A DNA stretch of 64,000 bases, from NCBI GenBank assembly GCA_950097015.1, contig CATNEN010000024.1, positions 2,671,501 through 2,735,500 on the forward strand, read 5' to 3'. Positions within the stretch are counted from its first letter, which is position 1, and each line of letters begins with the position of its first letter. The notes beneath the pieces were generated by a model that was given only the letters and a program-made list of their open reading frames with translations, ran no database searches and had not been told where the DNA came from. Positions 46,701 through 56,300 of the stretch are shown here, piece by piece. A program made the translations under genes and the position numbers. Source of the DNA: Macrostomum hystrix. Lineage: Eukaryota > Platyhelminthes > Macrostomidae.

Positions 46701-46811
46701 CTCCAAAACCGTTGCCGGGCGCATGGCCCCCTCAAGGTGACAGTGCAGCTCCACCCTGTGAAGCGTCTTCTTTATGTCATCGTCGTCATCTTCAGCGAAA
46801 CCGTTTGACAT
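37713..46811 (-). CDS. ADA: Adenosine deaminase
   Basis: Three exons: 46701-46811, 39237-39591 and 37713-38311. Phases agree (0, 1), for 354 aa, close to the roughly 360 aa of animal ADA. The enzyme hydrolyses adenosine and deoxyadenosine to inosine forms in purine salvage. Metal ligands are visible: H23 and H25 (ELHCHLEGA), H212 with E215 (HAGE), H236 (GHGYH) and D294/D295 (STDDP). All catalytic residues of the TIM-barrel metal-dependent deaminase family are present. Exon 2 carries [16 protein letters not shown] and [14 protein letters not shown], matching the ADA1 core. No signal peptide is seen, so it is a cytosolic ADA1-type enzyme rather than a secreted ADGF. Intron 1 is 7.1 kb of minisatellite containing a LINE. 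Intron 2 holds three SINEs. The stop codon nearly touches the 65-bp array. Confidence 0.95.
38455..38695 (-). mobile_element. SINE family B in ADA intron 2
   Basis: A tRNA-like head (GTGAGCGGCAGAGCGGTCTA, then GAGTTCGATTCCGCAG) and body match the copy at 23815. The central part, about 95 bp between CCCTTGAGAGCC and TGTGCTCAGGAGTC, is missing. Confidence 0.83.
38697..38955 (+). mobile_element. SINE family A in ADA intron 2 (antisense)
   Basis: The head GTAGCGTGGTTAGAGCGTCG and the body GTGTCCTTTAGCAAGACGCT, CCAGCATTAGCTGGGG and AGGCTGCACATCTGGGCCAA make a nearly complete copy on the plus strand, opposite to the gene. Confidence 0.83.
38960..39150 (-). mobile_element. SINE family A-like copy in ADA intron 2
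   Basis: The reversed head with AGATTCGAACTCCCGACC and ATCACTGAGCTAA, plus CCGTTTAACCACTGGTTAA, indicates a diverged copy on the minus strand. It starts about 85 nt after the exon 2 donor. Confidence 0.65.
39636..40546. repeat. 11-bp minisatellite, left part (ADA intron 1)
   Basis: About eighty units of GTGAAGGCAGA and GTGAAGGGAGA. Three units make 33 nt, which creates stop-free frames of 11-residue period on the minus strand. It starts about 45 bp from the exon 2 acceptor and continues beyond the inserted LINE at 46600. Confidence 0.96.
40815..40970 (+). promoter_or_regulatory. Duplicated segment in LINE 5' UTR
   Basis: A segment beginning GGTACCTCT and containing GGTGTCACCCTTTGACCTTA recurs at a 96-bp spacing (40815 and 40911). 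Tandem 5' UTR repeats often carry internal promoter activity in LINEs; here that role is inferred only. Confidence 0.5.
41215..42762 (+). CDS. LINE ORF1 protein
   Basis: 515 aa from the first ATG of the frame. The N-terminal 160 residues are Ala/Gly/Pro-rich and low complexity with a basic cluster (AAKRRRRML). A folded core follows at roughly residues 165-335 ([54 protein letters not shown]-like). It resembles the conserved region of unknown function found in ORF1 of some arthropod and lophotrochozoan LINEs. The tail is again Pro/Gly-rich and acidic. No CCHC knuckle is visible. It presumably binds the element RNA. It ends 12 nt before ORF2. Confidence 0.85.
   Translation: MASSPSTAPAEDTMVPEAIHAAAPGLAGPATATNAALPNSRDDRGAKRSTTSGAAKRRRRMLAHGTSAPLTKDQAQARGAEGALPRAGAGAGGLVPPAQAPARGGAHDAPRPGSRAKEGPAPIRTAARPEGEAEAEGPVPTADADPEGGDATGQGPGPQATYAAIARRQPAVIITGRDGKRLSSEQLSDICRNIDAMLWQLQLKGEPLAVGASATRESCFVVWPGDAESGRRLLELLPTQSWAAGLEFLRENEPPKTKRHRIFVPAKSVVTSAEDLRRGLIAMNRELPTAGLIVHRTILRPDGTGFTAILGLSEQWTRRYPDGANICIGLWKTKIFAFEADKTRGQTGPTTVPANEGSSDPKAGTGGRAQSSRQKRPERAIAGSSERRPARVTKRRGLLQRASEVVRTAKMAQLRAEMRGGPPGQAPQPRATGEASEVPSSIEQGPSSAPPTAQGAVSAPVEGDSGPGLGAGGGDWAADAVEFPSPARGLGTEEPMATDIDPEEEDRLLAGSPSK
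42775..46480 (+). pseudogene. LINE ORF2: endonuclease-RT-RNase H, one frameshift
   Basis: Starts at ATG 42775. An APE-type endonuclease comes first ([39 protein letters not shown]). Reverse transcriptase follows ([91 protein letters not shown]). The frame breaks at an A6 run (45211-45216) and reaches TAG at 45232-45234. The continuation is in the next frame from there to TGA at 46480. It carries RNase H ([29 protein letters not shown]) and a final CPFC...HFICHC motif. One A too many in the run explains the break. ORF2 would nick the target, copy RNA and remove it. As read, RNase H is separated from RT. Confidence 0.92.
46600..46691. repeat. 11-bp minisatellite, right part (ADA intron 1)
   Basis: About nine more units of the 39636-40546 array beyond the LINE. 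It ends about 9 bp from the ADA exon 1 donor, so before the LINE arrived the array filled the intron almost edge to edge. Confidence 0.93.
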
Positions 46812-47269
46812 GGTTCTATTATAAAACTCAAGCTGCTCCTTAACAGCGCCAATAAAAAAGAGAGAGCAGCTTCGCCGGCTCTGCCTCTCCCACCGAGATA
46901 GGTACTCGTATATGAAGACGTCTCTCAGGAGAGAGTGCGCCCACCCACCCCATGCACTCCTTCACACGCCCATATCTTTGCAGTGCTGGAGCCGGCTAGA
47001 TCTAGCCAGTCAAAATCTGCTTTTATCGCGGCAGCATCAGCAGCAGTAGTGTACATTTTTTGCTGTTACCCTTCTCTGCGCCACACGGCTGGGTACGAAG
47101 GGCAGCCAATAGTGCTGTGCGACATTGAAATTCGATATGATAAAGCAGCGGGATAGTAGTCAAGGAAGAAAATACTTTACTAACCACCCGTTGAAAGCTG
47201 CAGCTGCCACACGGTCATCAGAAAAAGCAATAATATTGATCTGAGAGAGTGGTGGACGGAGTGGGGGAT
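46812..47269. other. ADA 5' flank
   Basis: Unique sequence upstream of the ADA start codon, expected to hold its promoter. A short open frame on the plus strand has no recognisable similarity. Confidence 0.5.
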
Positions 47270-48160
47270 TGATTGATCTGATCGAGTGGGGGATTGATTG
47301 ATATGATCGAGTGGGGGATTGATTGATATGATCGAGTGGGGGATTGATTGATATGATCGAGTGGGGGATTGATTGATCTGATCGAGTGGGGGATTGATTG
47401 ATATGATCGAGTGGGGGATTGATTGATATGATCGAGTGGGGGATTGATTGATCTGATCGAGTGGGGGATTGATTGATATGATCGAGTGGGGGATTGATTG
47501 ATATGATCGAGTGGGGGATTGATTGATATGATCGAGTGGGGGATTGATTGATATGATCGAGTGGGGGATTGATTGATCTGATCGAGTGGGGGATTGATTG
47601 ATCTGATCGAGTGGGGGATTGATTGATATGATCGAGTGGGGGATTGATTGATCTGATCGAGTGGGGGATTGATTGATTTGATCGAGTGGGGGATCGATTG
47701 ATCTTATCGAGTGTGAGATTGATTGATCTGATCGAGTGGGGGATCGATTGATCTGATCGAGTGGGGGATTGATTGATATGATCGAGTGGGGGATTGATTG
47801 ATATGATCGAGTGGGGGATTGATTGATATGATCGAGTGGGGGATTGATTGATCTGATCGAGTGGGGGATTGATTGATATGATCGAGTGGGGGATTGATTG
47901 ATCTGATCGAGTGGGGGATTGATTGATCTGATCGAGTGGGGGATTGATTGATATGATCGAGTGGGGGATTGATTGATCTGATCGAGTGGGGGATTGATTG
48001 ATTTGATCGAGTGGGGGATCGATTGATCTTATCGAGTGTGAGATTGATTGATCTGATCGAGTGGGGGATCGATTGATCTGATCGAGTGGGGGATTGATTG
48101 ATATGATCGAGTGGGGGATTGATTGATCTGATGGAGTGGGGTTGGATTTATTTGATGGAG
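47270..48160. repeat. 25-bp minisatellite
   Basis: About thirty-six copies of a 25-bp unit (core GTGGGGGATTGATTGATATG, then ATCGA). A roughly 325-bp block with the rarer units GATCGATTGATCTTATCGAGTG is duplicated (compare 47665-47760 with 47990-48085). Confidence 0.97.
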
Positions 48161-48400
48161 TAGTTTATTGATTGATCTGATTGGTTGATTGATCTGATGG
48201 GTTGATTGATCTGATGGGTTGATTGATCTGATGGGTTGATTGATCTGATGGGTTGATTGATCTGATGAATTGGTTGATCTGATGGGTTGATTGATCTGAT
48301 GAATTGGTTGATCTGATGAATTGATTGATCTGATGAATTGATTGATCTGATGGATTGATCGATCTGATGGACCAGTGGATTGATTGATTGATGGATTGAT
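48161..48400. repeat. 17-bp repeat bordering the 25-bp array
   Basis: About fourteen copies of TTGATCTGATGGGTTGA with GAATTG variants. It shares TTGATTGATCTGATGG with the 25-bp unit and looks like a shortened derivative. Confidence 0.93.
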
Positions 48401-48931
48401 CTGACGATCTGATTACAGTTGCCAAAAATAGCGAAAAATACTTTTAATGCAACATCCTAAGTTTTCTAGTGTTGACTGAATTTCAATGAAATTGACGTGC
48501 TATGTAACATATATTTTCTTGGATACTACTTAATATCAGTAGTATTACACGGCCTAAAAATCGACAAGTTCAGATTCAGACATACTTGCCAAAGCACTAA
48601 GCAGCACCAGTATAAAAAAGAAAAAAAATTTGTACGTCCTGACTTAGGAATACCAGAAATATATGTAAGTAGAGCTAATCAAAGCAGACTTAAAGCTTTT
48701 ATAAAAACCGCAATTATTAAGAAAAGTGAAACTTTGAGAAAAAAAGCATATAGATCGGAAATATCTTAAAATGAAATCAAAATAACTATTTACTTCGAAC
48801 ACTAAGATATAACGGTCTATCGAGGGGTTAGGGTCCGATTTTCTTTGAGTCCTAGTTGAGCTCACTTGTATTGTAAGGCCCCATGATACGCCGCGTTTTT
48901 TTCGTAAACAACTCAACGTCTAGCAATTGTG
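48401..48931. other. MsrB 3' flank
   Basis: AT-rich sequence downstream of the MsrB stop codon. Short open frames on both strands have no family resemblance. Confidence 0.5.
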
Positions 48932-49578
48932 TCAACCACTTTCGCAAATGGCTCCATCGGCCGATACAAAATCCAAGCAGACCGAATTGATGCAGTAGCG
49001 CTCTCCAGTTGGCTGCGGGCCGTCCTGGAACACGTGACCCAGGTGAGCACCGCAGGCCCGGCACAGTACTTCGACGCGCGGCCGGCCGGGGATGCTGTCA
49101 TCCGGTTGGCGGACTATTTTAATGTCGGCTTCGTCGGCTTTGAAAAAGGCTGGCCAACCACAGCCGGAGTTGTACTTGTACTCCGAACTGACAACAATCA
49201 TTAGGGGGTGTTAAGTACAGACTGTACAGTTGGAGTTAGGTTAGAGAGATCCAGCCAATCGTACGAGTGTGGGGTTAGAGAGATCTAGCCAATCGTAAGA
49301 CATGCTGGGGTTAGAGAGATTCTGCCAATCATAACACAGGGGAGCCAATCATAAATGAAATAGTTTTACAGAAACGTTTTAAAATAACAAGAAGCTAACC
49401 TAAATAGAGGCGTCTTGCAGCAAACACACGAATATGTGCCATCCTTAAAGACTTTGTCAAACTTTCCAGAAAATGCAGGCTCAGTTCCTTTTTCTCGAGT
49501 GATGTGGTACTGCTCGGGTGTTAGCACCTGCTTCCATTCGCTCTCTGACTTAGAGTGAGTCTCACCAGATTCAGCCAT
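48932..49578 (-). CDS. MsrB: Methionine-R-sulfoxide reductase B
   Basis: Two exons, 49400-49578 and 48932-49187, joined in phase 2, for 144 aa. The enzyme reduces methionine-R-sulfoxide in proteins back to methionine, using thioredoxin. Zinc-binding CxxC pairs are at C51/C54 (CVCC) and C102/C105 (CRACGAH). The signature [18 protein letters not shown] contains the catalytic cysteine C125. The selenoprotein form has Sec at this position; here it is TGC, so this is a Cys-type Msr[10 protein letters not shown] at 67-75 is the usual substrate-pocket segment. No clear mitochondrial or secretory targeting signal is seen, so it is probably cytosolic or nuclear. The 212-bp intron contains three units of a repeat shared with the Csk gene. 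Confidence 0.95.
49230..49350. repeat. 36-bp repeat in the MsrB intron
   Basis: Three units with GGGTTAGAGAGATC and AGCCAATCGTAAGACA. It is the same family as the large array in Csk intron 2 at 53985-54790 and in the same plus-strand orientation. Confidence 0.88.
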
Positions 49579-51264
49579 TGAACTGAATTTAGCTGAAATT
49601 TGAAAGAATATAAGAAAAATATTCTTTTGCTGATTGGCTTCTCAATATAGAATAAAAAAATAGTTTTAACTTCAACTTTATCTGCGATCATCAGTTGCAA
49701 TTAGCATACACCCAATCATTAATCTAGTTAACTATACTAGCTATAATTTGTGATTTCTAGCTTAGAAGTTGACACAGTTTCTTTTAGATTTCCTAATACT
49801 TAGAAAATTACATACTTATCTTTTAGTATTACTGCTATTACCTAATTGTTGTACAAAATATCTAGATATCTTCAAATTGGAGTGAGCATTTTAAATCTAG
49901 CTAGTCAAATTTACTAGCATAGCTAGCTGTAACTGTTAGTACACTAAGCAATTATATATAAACTTTGGTCAATGAGAACAATGCAGCCATTTCTGATACA
50001 AAGACCGAGCCTTTCATAGCAATCAATCCTTAAACTGGATTTCTTTTTAGAGACAATTTTAATTGATTGATAAGCTAGAAGATCATTTGAATATACATAA
50101 AGCTACAGCCTCTTTGATTTTATATTACAAGTGTAAGAAAACAGTGTTATAAAATATGTTTATAAATGTAACTTCCAACTAAAAATAAACACATGGACAT
50201 AATATTAATAAGATGTGTCATCGTTCTAAATTAACAGCCAGCCAATTAAACTTTTATGTATCCCGAAATCACAAAACAATGTCAAAGCGACCAACAAAAG
50301 TGAAACTGAGATGACTTGTAACATATGCAACCTAAATTTTATTATATAAGATATGATTATTGATTACTAGCTCCTTTGAGGAAATGTAGCTATCTTGAAA
50401 AAAAACTGCAAACATTGACAAATCGACAAGCGATTATTAAGGCTAGGCACTAAGCCGACTACTCGGCTACCGGCGGCATTTACATTATTTGCGAATTATA
50501 AAGAGAATATTGTACTAGCGAATTATAATTTCAAGTAGTGTTCTTCGTTCAGCTGGCATGGCACCTAGACACTAGGCCTATATGCATAGGACCACATTGA
50601 GAGACAGAAAATTGAAACAAAGAGACTAGGCTAAATTAAGCATTAACCACGAAAGTTCCAAGAATCTTGCATTTTCGAATCAGTAGCGTGATGCAACTCT
50701 CTGTAGTTAGACAAAGAGGCAATTCGTGATAAATTATTGTTAGGCATGCAAATAAAATAATGCTTAATTCTATTATTGTAAATTTATACGTAATTTTTAA
50801 GCCTCAGCGTATTCGTTTTCTTGTAAACGGAACTTGTTTTATGTGTTTAAATCACATTTCTTACAATCGGATTATTATAATTTTGTTCCTGATGTTTCGG
50901 CCCAACTAAAAATGAAAATAAAAAAGTTTTTAACTGACTGAGTTTACCGGTTTTGTGTTAATAAAAACATTGTTTCTATAATCTGACTCGACTAGGACTA
51001 GACCAAGCACTATTGAGTCTTGACAATTTAACCTTCAAAGAAAGACAAGTGTATTTTATGCTTATGCACTGTCTTGGTCTTGGTCTTGGTTAAAAAAAAA
51101 GAAAAAAATCACTAGACATTACCTTGTTTTCAAAATTCAACTTATTCCCTATATAAACTAAGATGTGGGTAGGCCTAGGCCAATTAAACCACAATATTTA
51201 ATCTTTGTCATAGAGCTGTCATGTCATAGAGCTGATTGAGCTTGTCTTGATTATATTATCTAGG
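49579..51264. other. MsrB-Csk intergenic region, first part
   Basis: AT-rich unique sequence, largely free of tandem repeats, which is exceptional in this window. It probably holds the MsrB promoter. No coding sequence is supported. Confidence 0.5.
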
Positions 51265-51272
51265 CCTAGTTT

Positions 51273-51712
51273 GGTCCCAGGTCATTTCGGTGACAGAATT
51301 GGTCAGTTCGGTGACAACTATTTTTGCACCTACATATGCTAAGAAAACAGCCTTCCATGATCCAGCAGCTGCTTAAAGCCTGCACTCGCCTTGTCAATCC
51401 AAAACTGGAAAAAGATTATTATTCACATTTAATTAGGAACGAATAACTATTGAAACTATTGACTAGGCCTACTCATTAAATAATTTAATAATTTAACTCA
51501 TTTAAAGTAAAACCCAGACTTTAACATAGCGATGCAGCTTCTTATTAATACTTTTAGCATTATTTAATTGATATTTTATATGTGTGCATGGTTAAAATGG
51601 AAGGCTGTTTTTTAGCATGTTTAGGTGCAAAAATAGTTGTCACCAATCTGACCAATTGTGTCACCGAAATGACTGTCACCGAAATGTCTTGTCACTGAAA
51701 TGACCTGGGACC
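51273..51712. mobile_element. MITE with 8-bp target duplication (copy 1)
   Basis: A 440-bp element with long inverted ends, starting GGTCCCAGGTCATTTC and ending with the complement. It is flanked by perfect CCTAGTTT direct repeats at 51265-51272 and 51713-51720. Arms extend about 90-110 bp (TTTTTGCACCTA, AACAGCCTTCCA) and contain iterated TTTCGGTGACA motifs. No coding capacity. The 8-bp duplication is compatible with hAT, P or Merlin transposases; the GG termini do not match the usual hAT CA ends. Confidence 0.85.
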
Positions 51713-52172
51713 CCTAGTTTTATAATATATGAATTATGATGACATGTATTTTACTAATAGTATGAGATGCATTGATTGTGGATAGGGGAAATTCTTACTG
51801 TCTGAAATTGATACCAATTTTAGCCTAGGCCTACCAACCTTTTTGGCCCTTTCTTTGAGGAATAGGCTTACAACAATATATTTCATACTGCATTAATAGC
51901 TTATTTTACTTAAAAATATTTTTAATTACTATTAATAGGATTCCATGTATTTCAGTACTAGTACTAGTCAGTGATTTAAGTACGTAGCCTATCCTGGGGT
52001 GGTCCTGGGTAGGTGAGTACTTTTTGGTACTGTGGTTAATATTTGGTTACATTGAATAATTTTACCATTTGCAGAATTAAAATCTTAAATTTTCTTAGTT
52101 AGCATTTCAATGTAAAAATTTTACATGTTGTGTAGTATTGTATCATTTTTAACAGCTCTTACCTTAATGGCC

Positions 52173-52594
52173 GGTACCTGGACACTTCGTCATCTTACAA
52201 CTTCGTCATCCAGATGACGATCTGTCCAATATCTCAGAGGGTGGATAACAAAGAGACTTAGACTTGTGGACACTTCGTCATCTATAAAACAAAAGTTTTC
52301 AAAGTTAGAACAGAACCACCCCTCCCCACCTCAAATAGTGTTGGCACCTTTCTTTCAACTCTTATAATGAAATCAGTTTTGACACCTCTTTTTGGCATTT
52401 GAGATGTGAAGTGTGTTCACACCTCTGCCCCACCACCCCACCCTCACTTTATTGATGACAAACTTAATTGCTTATTTGTTATTAGTAGATGACAAATTGA
52501 CCAAACTTTAAAGCATGCCAATTGGCTGGATGACAAAGTGTCCTACCTTCCAAGTGGATGACAAAGTTGTAAGATGACGAAGTGTCTAGGATCC
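52173..52594. mobile_element. MITE with 8-bp target duplication (copy 2)
   Basis: A 422-bp element starting GGTACCTGGACACTTCGTCA and ending ATGACGAAGTGTCTAGGATCC, flanked by TAATGGCC (52165-52172) and TTATGGCC (52595-52602), an 8-bp duplication with one mismatch. The arms carry iterated CTTCGTCATC motifs. Size, GGTNCC termini and layout resemble the element at 51273, suggesting related families. Confidence 0.78.
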
Positions 52595-52602
52595 TTATGG
52601 CC

Positions 52603-53310
52603 TAGTTGTAGCAAATTCCATAATGTTTTGTTGTTACTGTCAATATACAGTTAATTCAATATATTTATACATTATATATATGTTTTTCTGTGTCCTAGCC
52701 CTAAGGCCTAAGTAACATAATGCTTGACTTGTCATTTGATTTACTAAAAACATATATGCCTACCAAATACAAAGTAGCTACTAAATTCAAACTGTTACAT
52801 TGCTGATTATCTGTTCTACTGGTTGTAAAAGTTGCCTAAGTTTGTATGCAAACCTCTTTCTTTAATCTAATATACAATTTTTTTAAATATAAATACCTGG
52901 TAGTTTAAGCTTGAAAACATAAAAATGTATATTACAGTATATCTTAGCCATCACAAATATAGATAATACATTTCTGGCAATTGTGGGTTAATCTTGAGTC
53001 AGGGTTTAAGCTTATTGTAGCTACCTTTTGTAATAGAATTAGCTGATCTACCTTTATAGGCATAGCTAGTTAAAAAAAGAATTTTGTCACAATGGAATGC
53101 TTGGTCTAGAGTTTTTTGGACCATTTTGACAATTCAAAACTTAGGTGATATAAAAACTATCCATCAATTTTTTAATCGATTTTTTTATCGCCCTATCCTA
53201 AGAGAAAAAGTGAACTGAGTATACTTTAACGTTAAGGCCTTTAGCCAAAATTGTGTTTGTGTTAGCCTCTATTTCTTCTATCTTCCATTTCAAACAAATT
53301 TCAAGGATCA
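52603..53310. other. Csk 5' flank
   Basis: AT-rich sequence before the Csk start codon. A TTCAAG acceptor-like site lies 7 bp before the ATG and could end a 5' UTR intron. No other gene seen. Confidence 0.5.
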
Positions 53311-56300
53311 ATGGCTGCCAGCTTCACTGCACCAAGACCAATCTCAGTTGGTCAGAATGTATTCGTCCTATTTGATTATGCAGGCAAATGTGTTGAGGAT
53401 TTGCCAATTAAAGAAGGAGAAGATCTGACTGTTGTGGAATGCCTGCAGGTCAGTGCAATAATTTTTGTTGATCATATTACAAAATGATTTTTTCAAGTTA
53501 CCTTCTATGCCCAGTAGCCCAGTAACAGTTTTATCACCTCTTAATTGGCAGGATCCCAACTGGATAGTGGCAGAGAACAGTCGCCGCCAGAAGGGCCTAG
53601 TACCAGAGAACTACATTGCGCTAGGCAATGCAGAGAATCTATCCGCTTATCCTTGGTTTCATGGCTCTATTAGCCGGGCCGAGACTGACAAACGCCTGGC
53701 ACCGCGCAGCATTAACGGCTTATTCCTGGTCCGCCTGAGCTCTAATCATCCTGGAGATCTCACTCTGTGCGTTGTACTCAATGGCCAGGTAAATGGAGTA
53801 TGTATACAACTTTTACTATTTCTAATCATGTATGTTCAATTTGGATGCTGTTGTAGTATATGTTGATGCTTGCCAGCAGACAGCTAGATTTTAAAGTTTG
53901 TAATATACTTTCGGTGAAGATGGCTTAAAACCTTTGGCAGATATATAAAATAGCAGTTCAAGTAGCAACCAATCAGCAGGCATGAATCGGGTAAAGAGAT
54001 TCAGCCAATCGTACGACAGGGTGGGGTTAGAGAGATCCAGCCAATCGTAAGACAGGGTGGGGTTAGAGAGATCCAGCCAATCGTAAGACAGGTTGGGGTT
54101 AGCGAGATCCAGCCAATCGTAAGACAGGGTGGGGTTAGAGAGATCCAGCCAATCGTAAGACAGGGTGGGGTTAGAGAGATCCAGCCAATCGTAAGACAGG
54201 TTGAGGTTAGCGAGATCCAGCCAATCGTATGACAGGGTGGGGTTAGAGAGATTTAGCCAATCGTAAGACAGGGTCGGGTTAGAGATGTCTAGCCAATCGT
54301 AAGACAGGGTGCGGTTAGAGAGGTCTAGCCAATCGTAGCGGTCCCAGACAGGGTGGGGTTAGAGAGATCTAGCCAATCGTATGACAGGGTGGGGTTAGAG
54401 AGGTCTATCCAATCAAAGCGGTCCCAGACAGGGTGGGGTTAGAGAGATCCAGCCAATCGTAAGACAGGTTGAGGTTAGCGAGATCCATCCAATCGTATGA
54501 CAGGGTGGGGTTAGAGAGATTTAGCCAATCGTAGGACGGGGTGGGGTTATAGAGATCTAGCCCATTGCAAGACAGGGTGGGGTTAGAGAGATCTAGCCCA
54601 TTGCAAGACAGGGTGGGGTTAGAGAGATCTAGCCAATCGTAGGACAGGGTGGGGTTAGAGAGATCTAGCCAATCGTAGGACAGGGTGGGGTTAGAGAGAT
54701 CTAGCCAATCGTAGGACAGGGTGGGGTTATAGAGATCTAGCCCATTGCAAGACAGGGTGGGGTTAGAGAGACCTACCCAAGCATAAGACCAGCAGCATTA
54801 GAAAGATTCGCTATAATCGTGCATCGCCTAAAATTTACTTTGAATCTTAATATTGCAGGTGAGCCATTATCACGTTAAAAAGGTGACATTCAACTCGAGC
54901 ACCAGATACTACTACACTATTGACGAGGAGAGCAGGTTCTATCCGTTGGATCTGCTAATTCAGCACTATTGCGCCGATGCTGATGGACTCTGCTGTCAGT
55001 TAAGTAGAGGCGTTGAAGTGTCTCAGAATCATCCGGCTCACCCGCAGTCGCATCATCATCATCACCAGAATAACCAGCGCCAGCAGCAGCACCAGGCTGA
55101 GGATCTGCAACTATTCGAAGTGATTGGCCGGGGCGAATTCTCAGAGGTTCGCCGCGGAGCCTACAAAGGCGAACAGGTGGCAGTGAAGTGCATGATATCA
55201 ACTAGCGCATCGACTGCCGACTCTGCGGCACCTAATAATAGCGCCTCGCCTGCGTCTGTTAAACAGACTACTGAAGCTGAGAAGGCCAGCTTGAAGGAGG
55301 AGGCCGATCTGATGCGAACCCTGAGCCACCCGAATCTGGTTCGGTTTATTGAACTGCTGTGGCAGGACGGCCAGCCCATGCTAGTTACGGAGCTGCTTAG
55401 TAAGGGATCTCTGCTCAATTATTTGAGATCTCGCGGTCAGAGTGTCATCTCAGCCGCCAATCAATTGGATTTTGCACTGTAAGTAATGCGCGCAAAAAGC
55501 ATAATAAAAAAATTATAATTGACACTAGACCCAAGGGCCAGTGCAGGTATTGTGTGTCAAGCACACTAGCAGGTGGGGACTGCACACCTAATGTACTCTC
55601 TCGGACACCGGTTGACAGCCGCGTGTCAGCAATGGAATTTATTTTTCCAAACATATCGGCAGCATCCAAACCCCACAGAATTGCCGCACAGAACTGCTTT
55701 ATTCCACACCAGCCGGAGTTATTATTACCCGACGAAATGTCGGTACTCATTTGCAGCTGAGTATTCTGTGAGCACATCAGTCGGTACTCATTTGCAGCTG
55801 AGTAGACTGTGAGCACATCAGTCGGTACTCATTTGCAGCTGAGTAGACTGTGAGCACATCAGTCGGTACTCATTTGCAGCTGAGTAGACTGTGAGCACAT
55901 CAGTCGGTACTCATTTGCAGCTGAGTAGACTGTGAGCACATCAGTCGGTACTCATTTGCAGCTGAGTAGACTGTGAGCACATCAGTCGGTACTCATTTGC
56001 AGCTGAGTAGACTGTGAGCACATCAGTCGGTACTCATTTGCAGCTGAGTAGACTGTGAGCACATCAGTCGGTACTCATTTGCAGCTGAGTAGACTGTGAG
56101 CACATCAGTCGGTACTCATTTGCAGCTGAGTAGACTGTGAGCACATCAGTCGGTACTCATTTGCAGCTGAGTAGACTGTGAGCACATCAGTCGGTACTCA
56201 TTTGCAGCTGAGTAGACTGTGTGCACATCAGGGCAAAGCAGCTTGCCAAAGGCTAGACTAGCTCGGGAGTCGAACCCAGGACCATCTGATCCAGAGTCCG

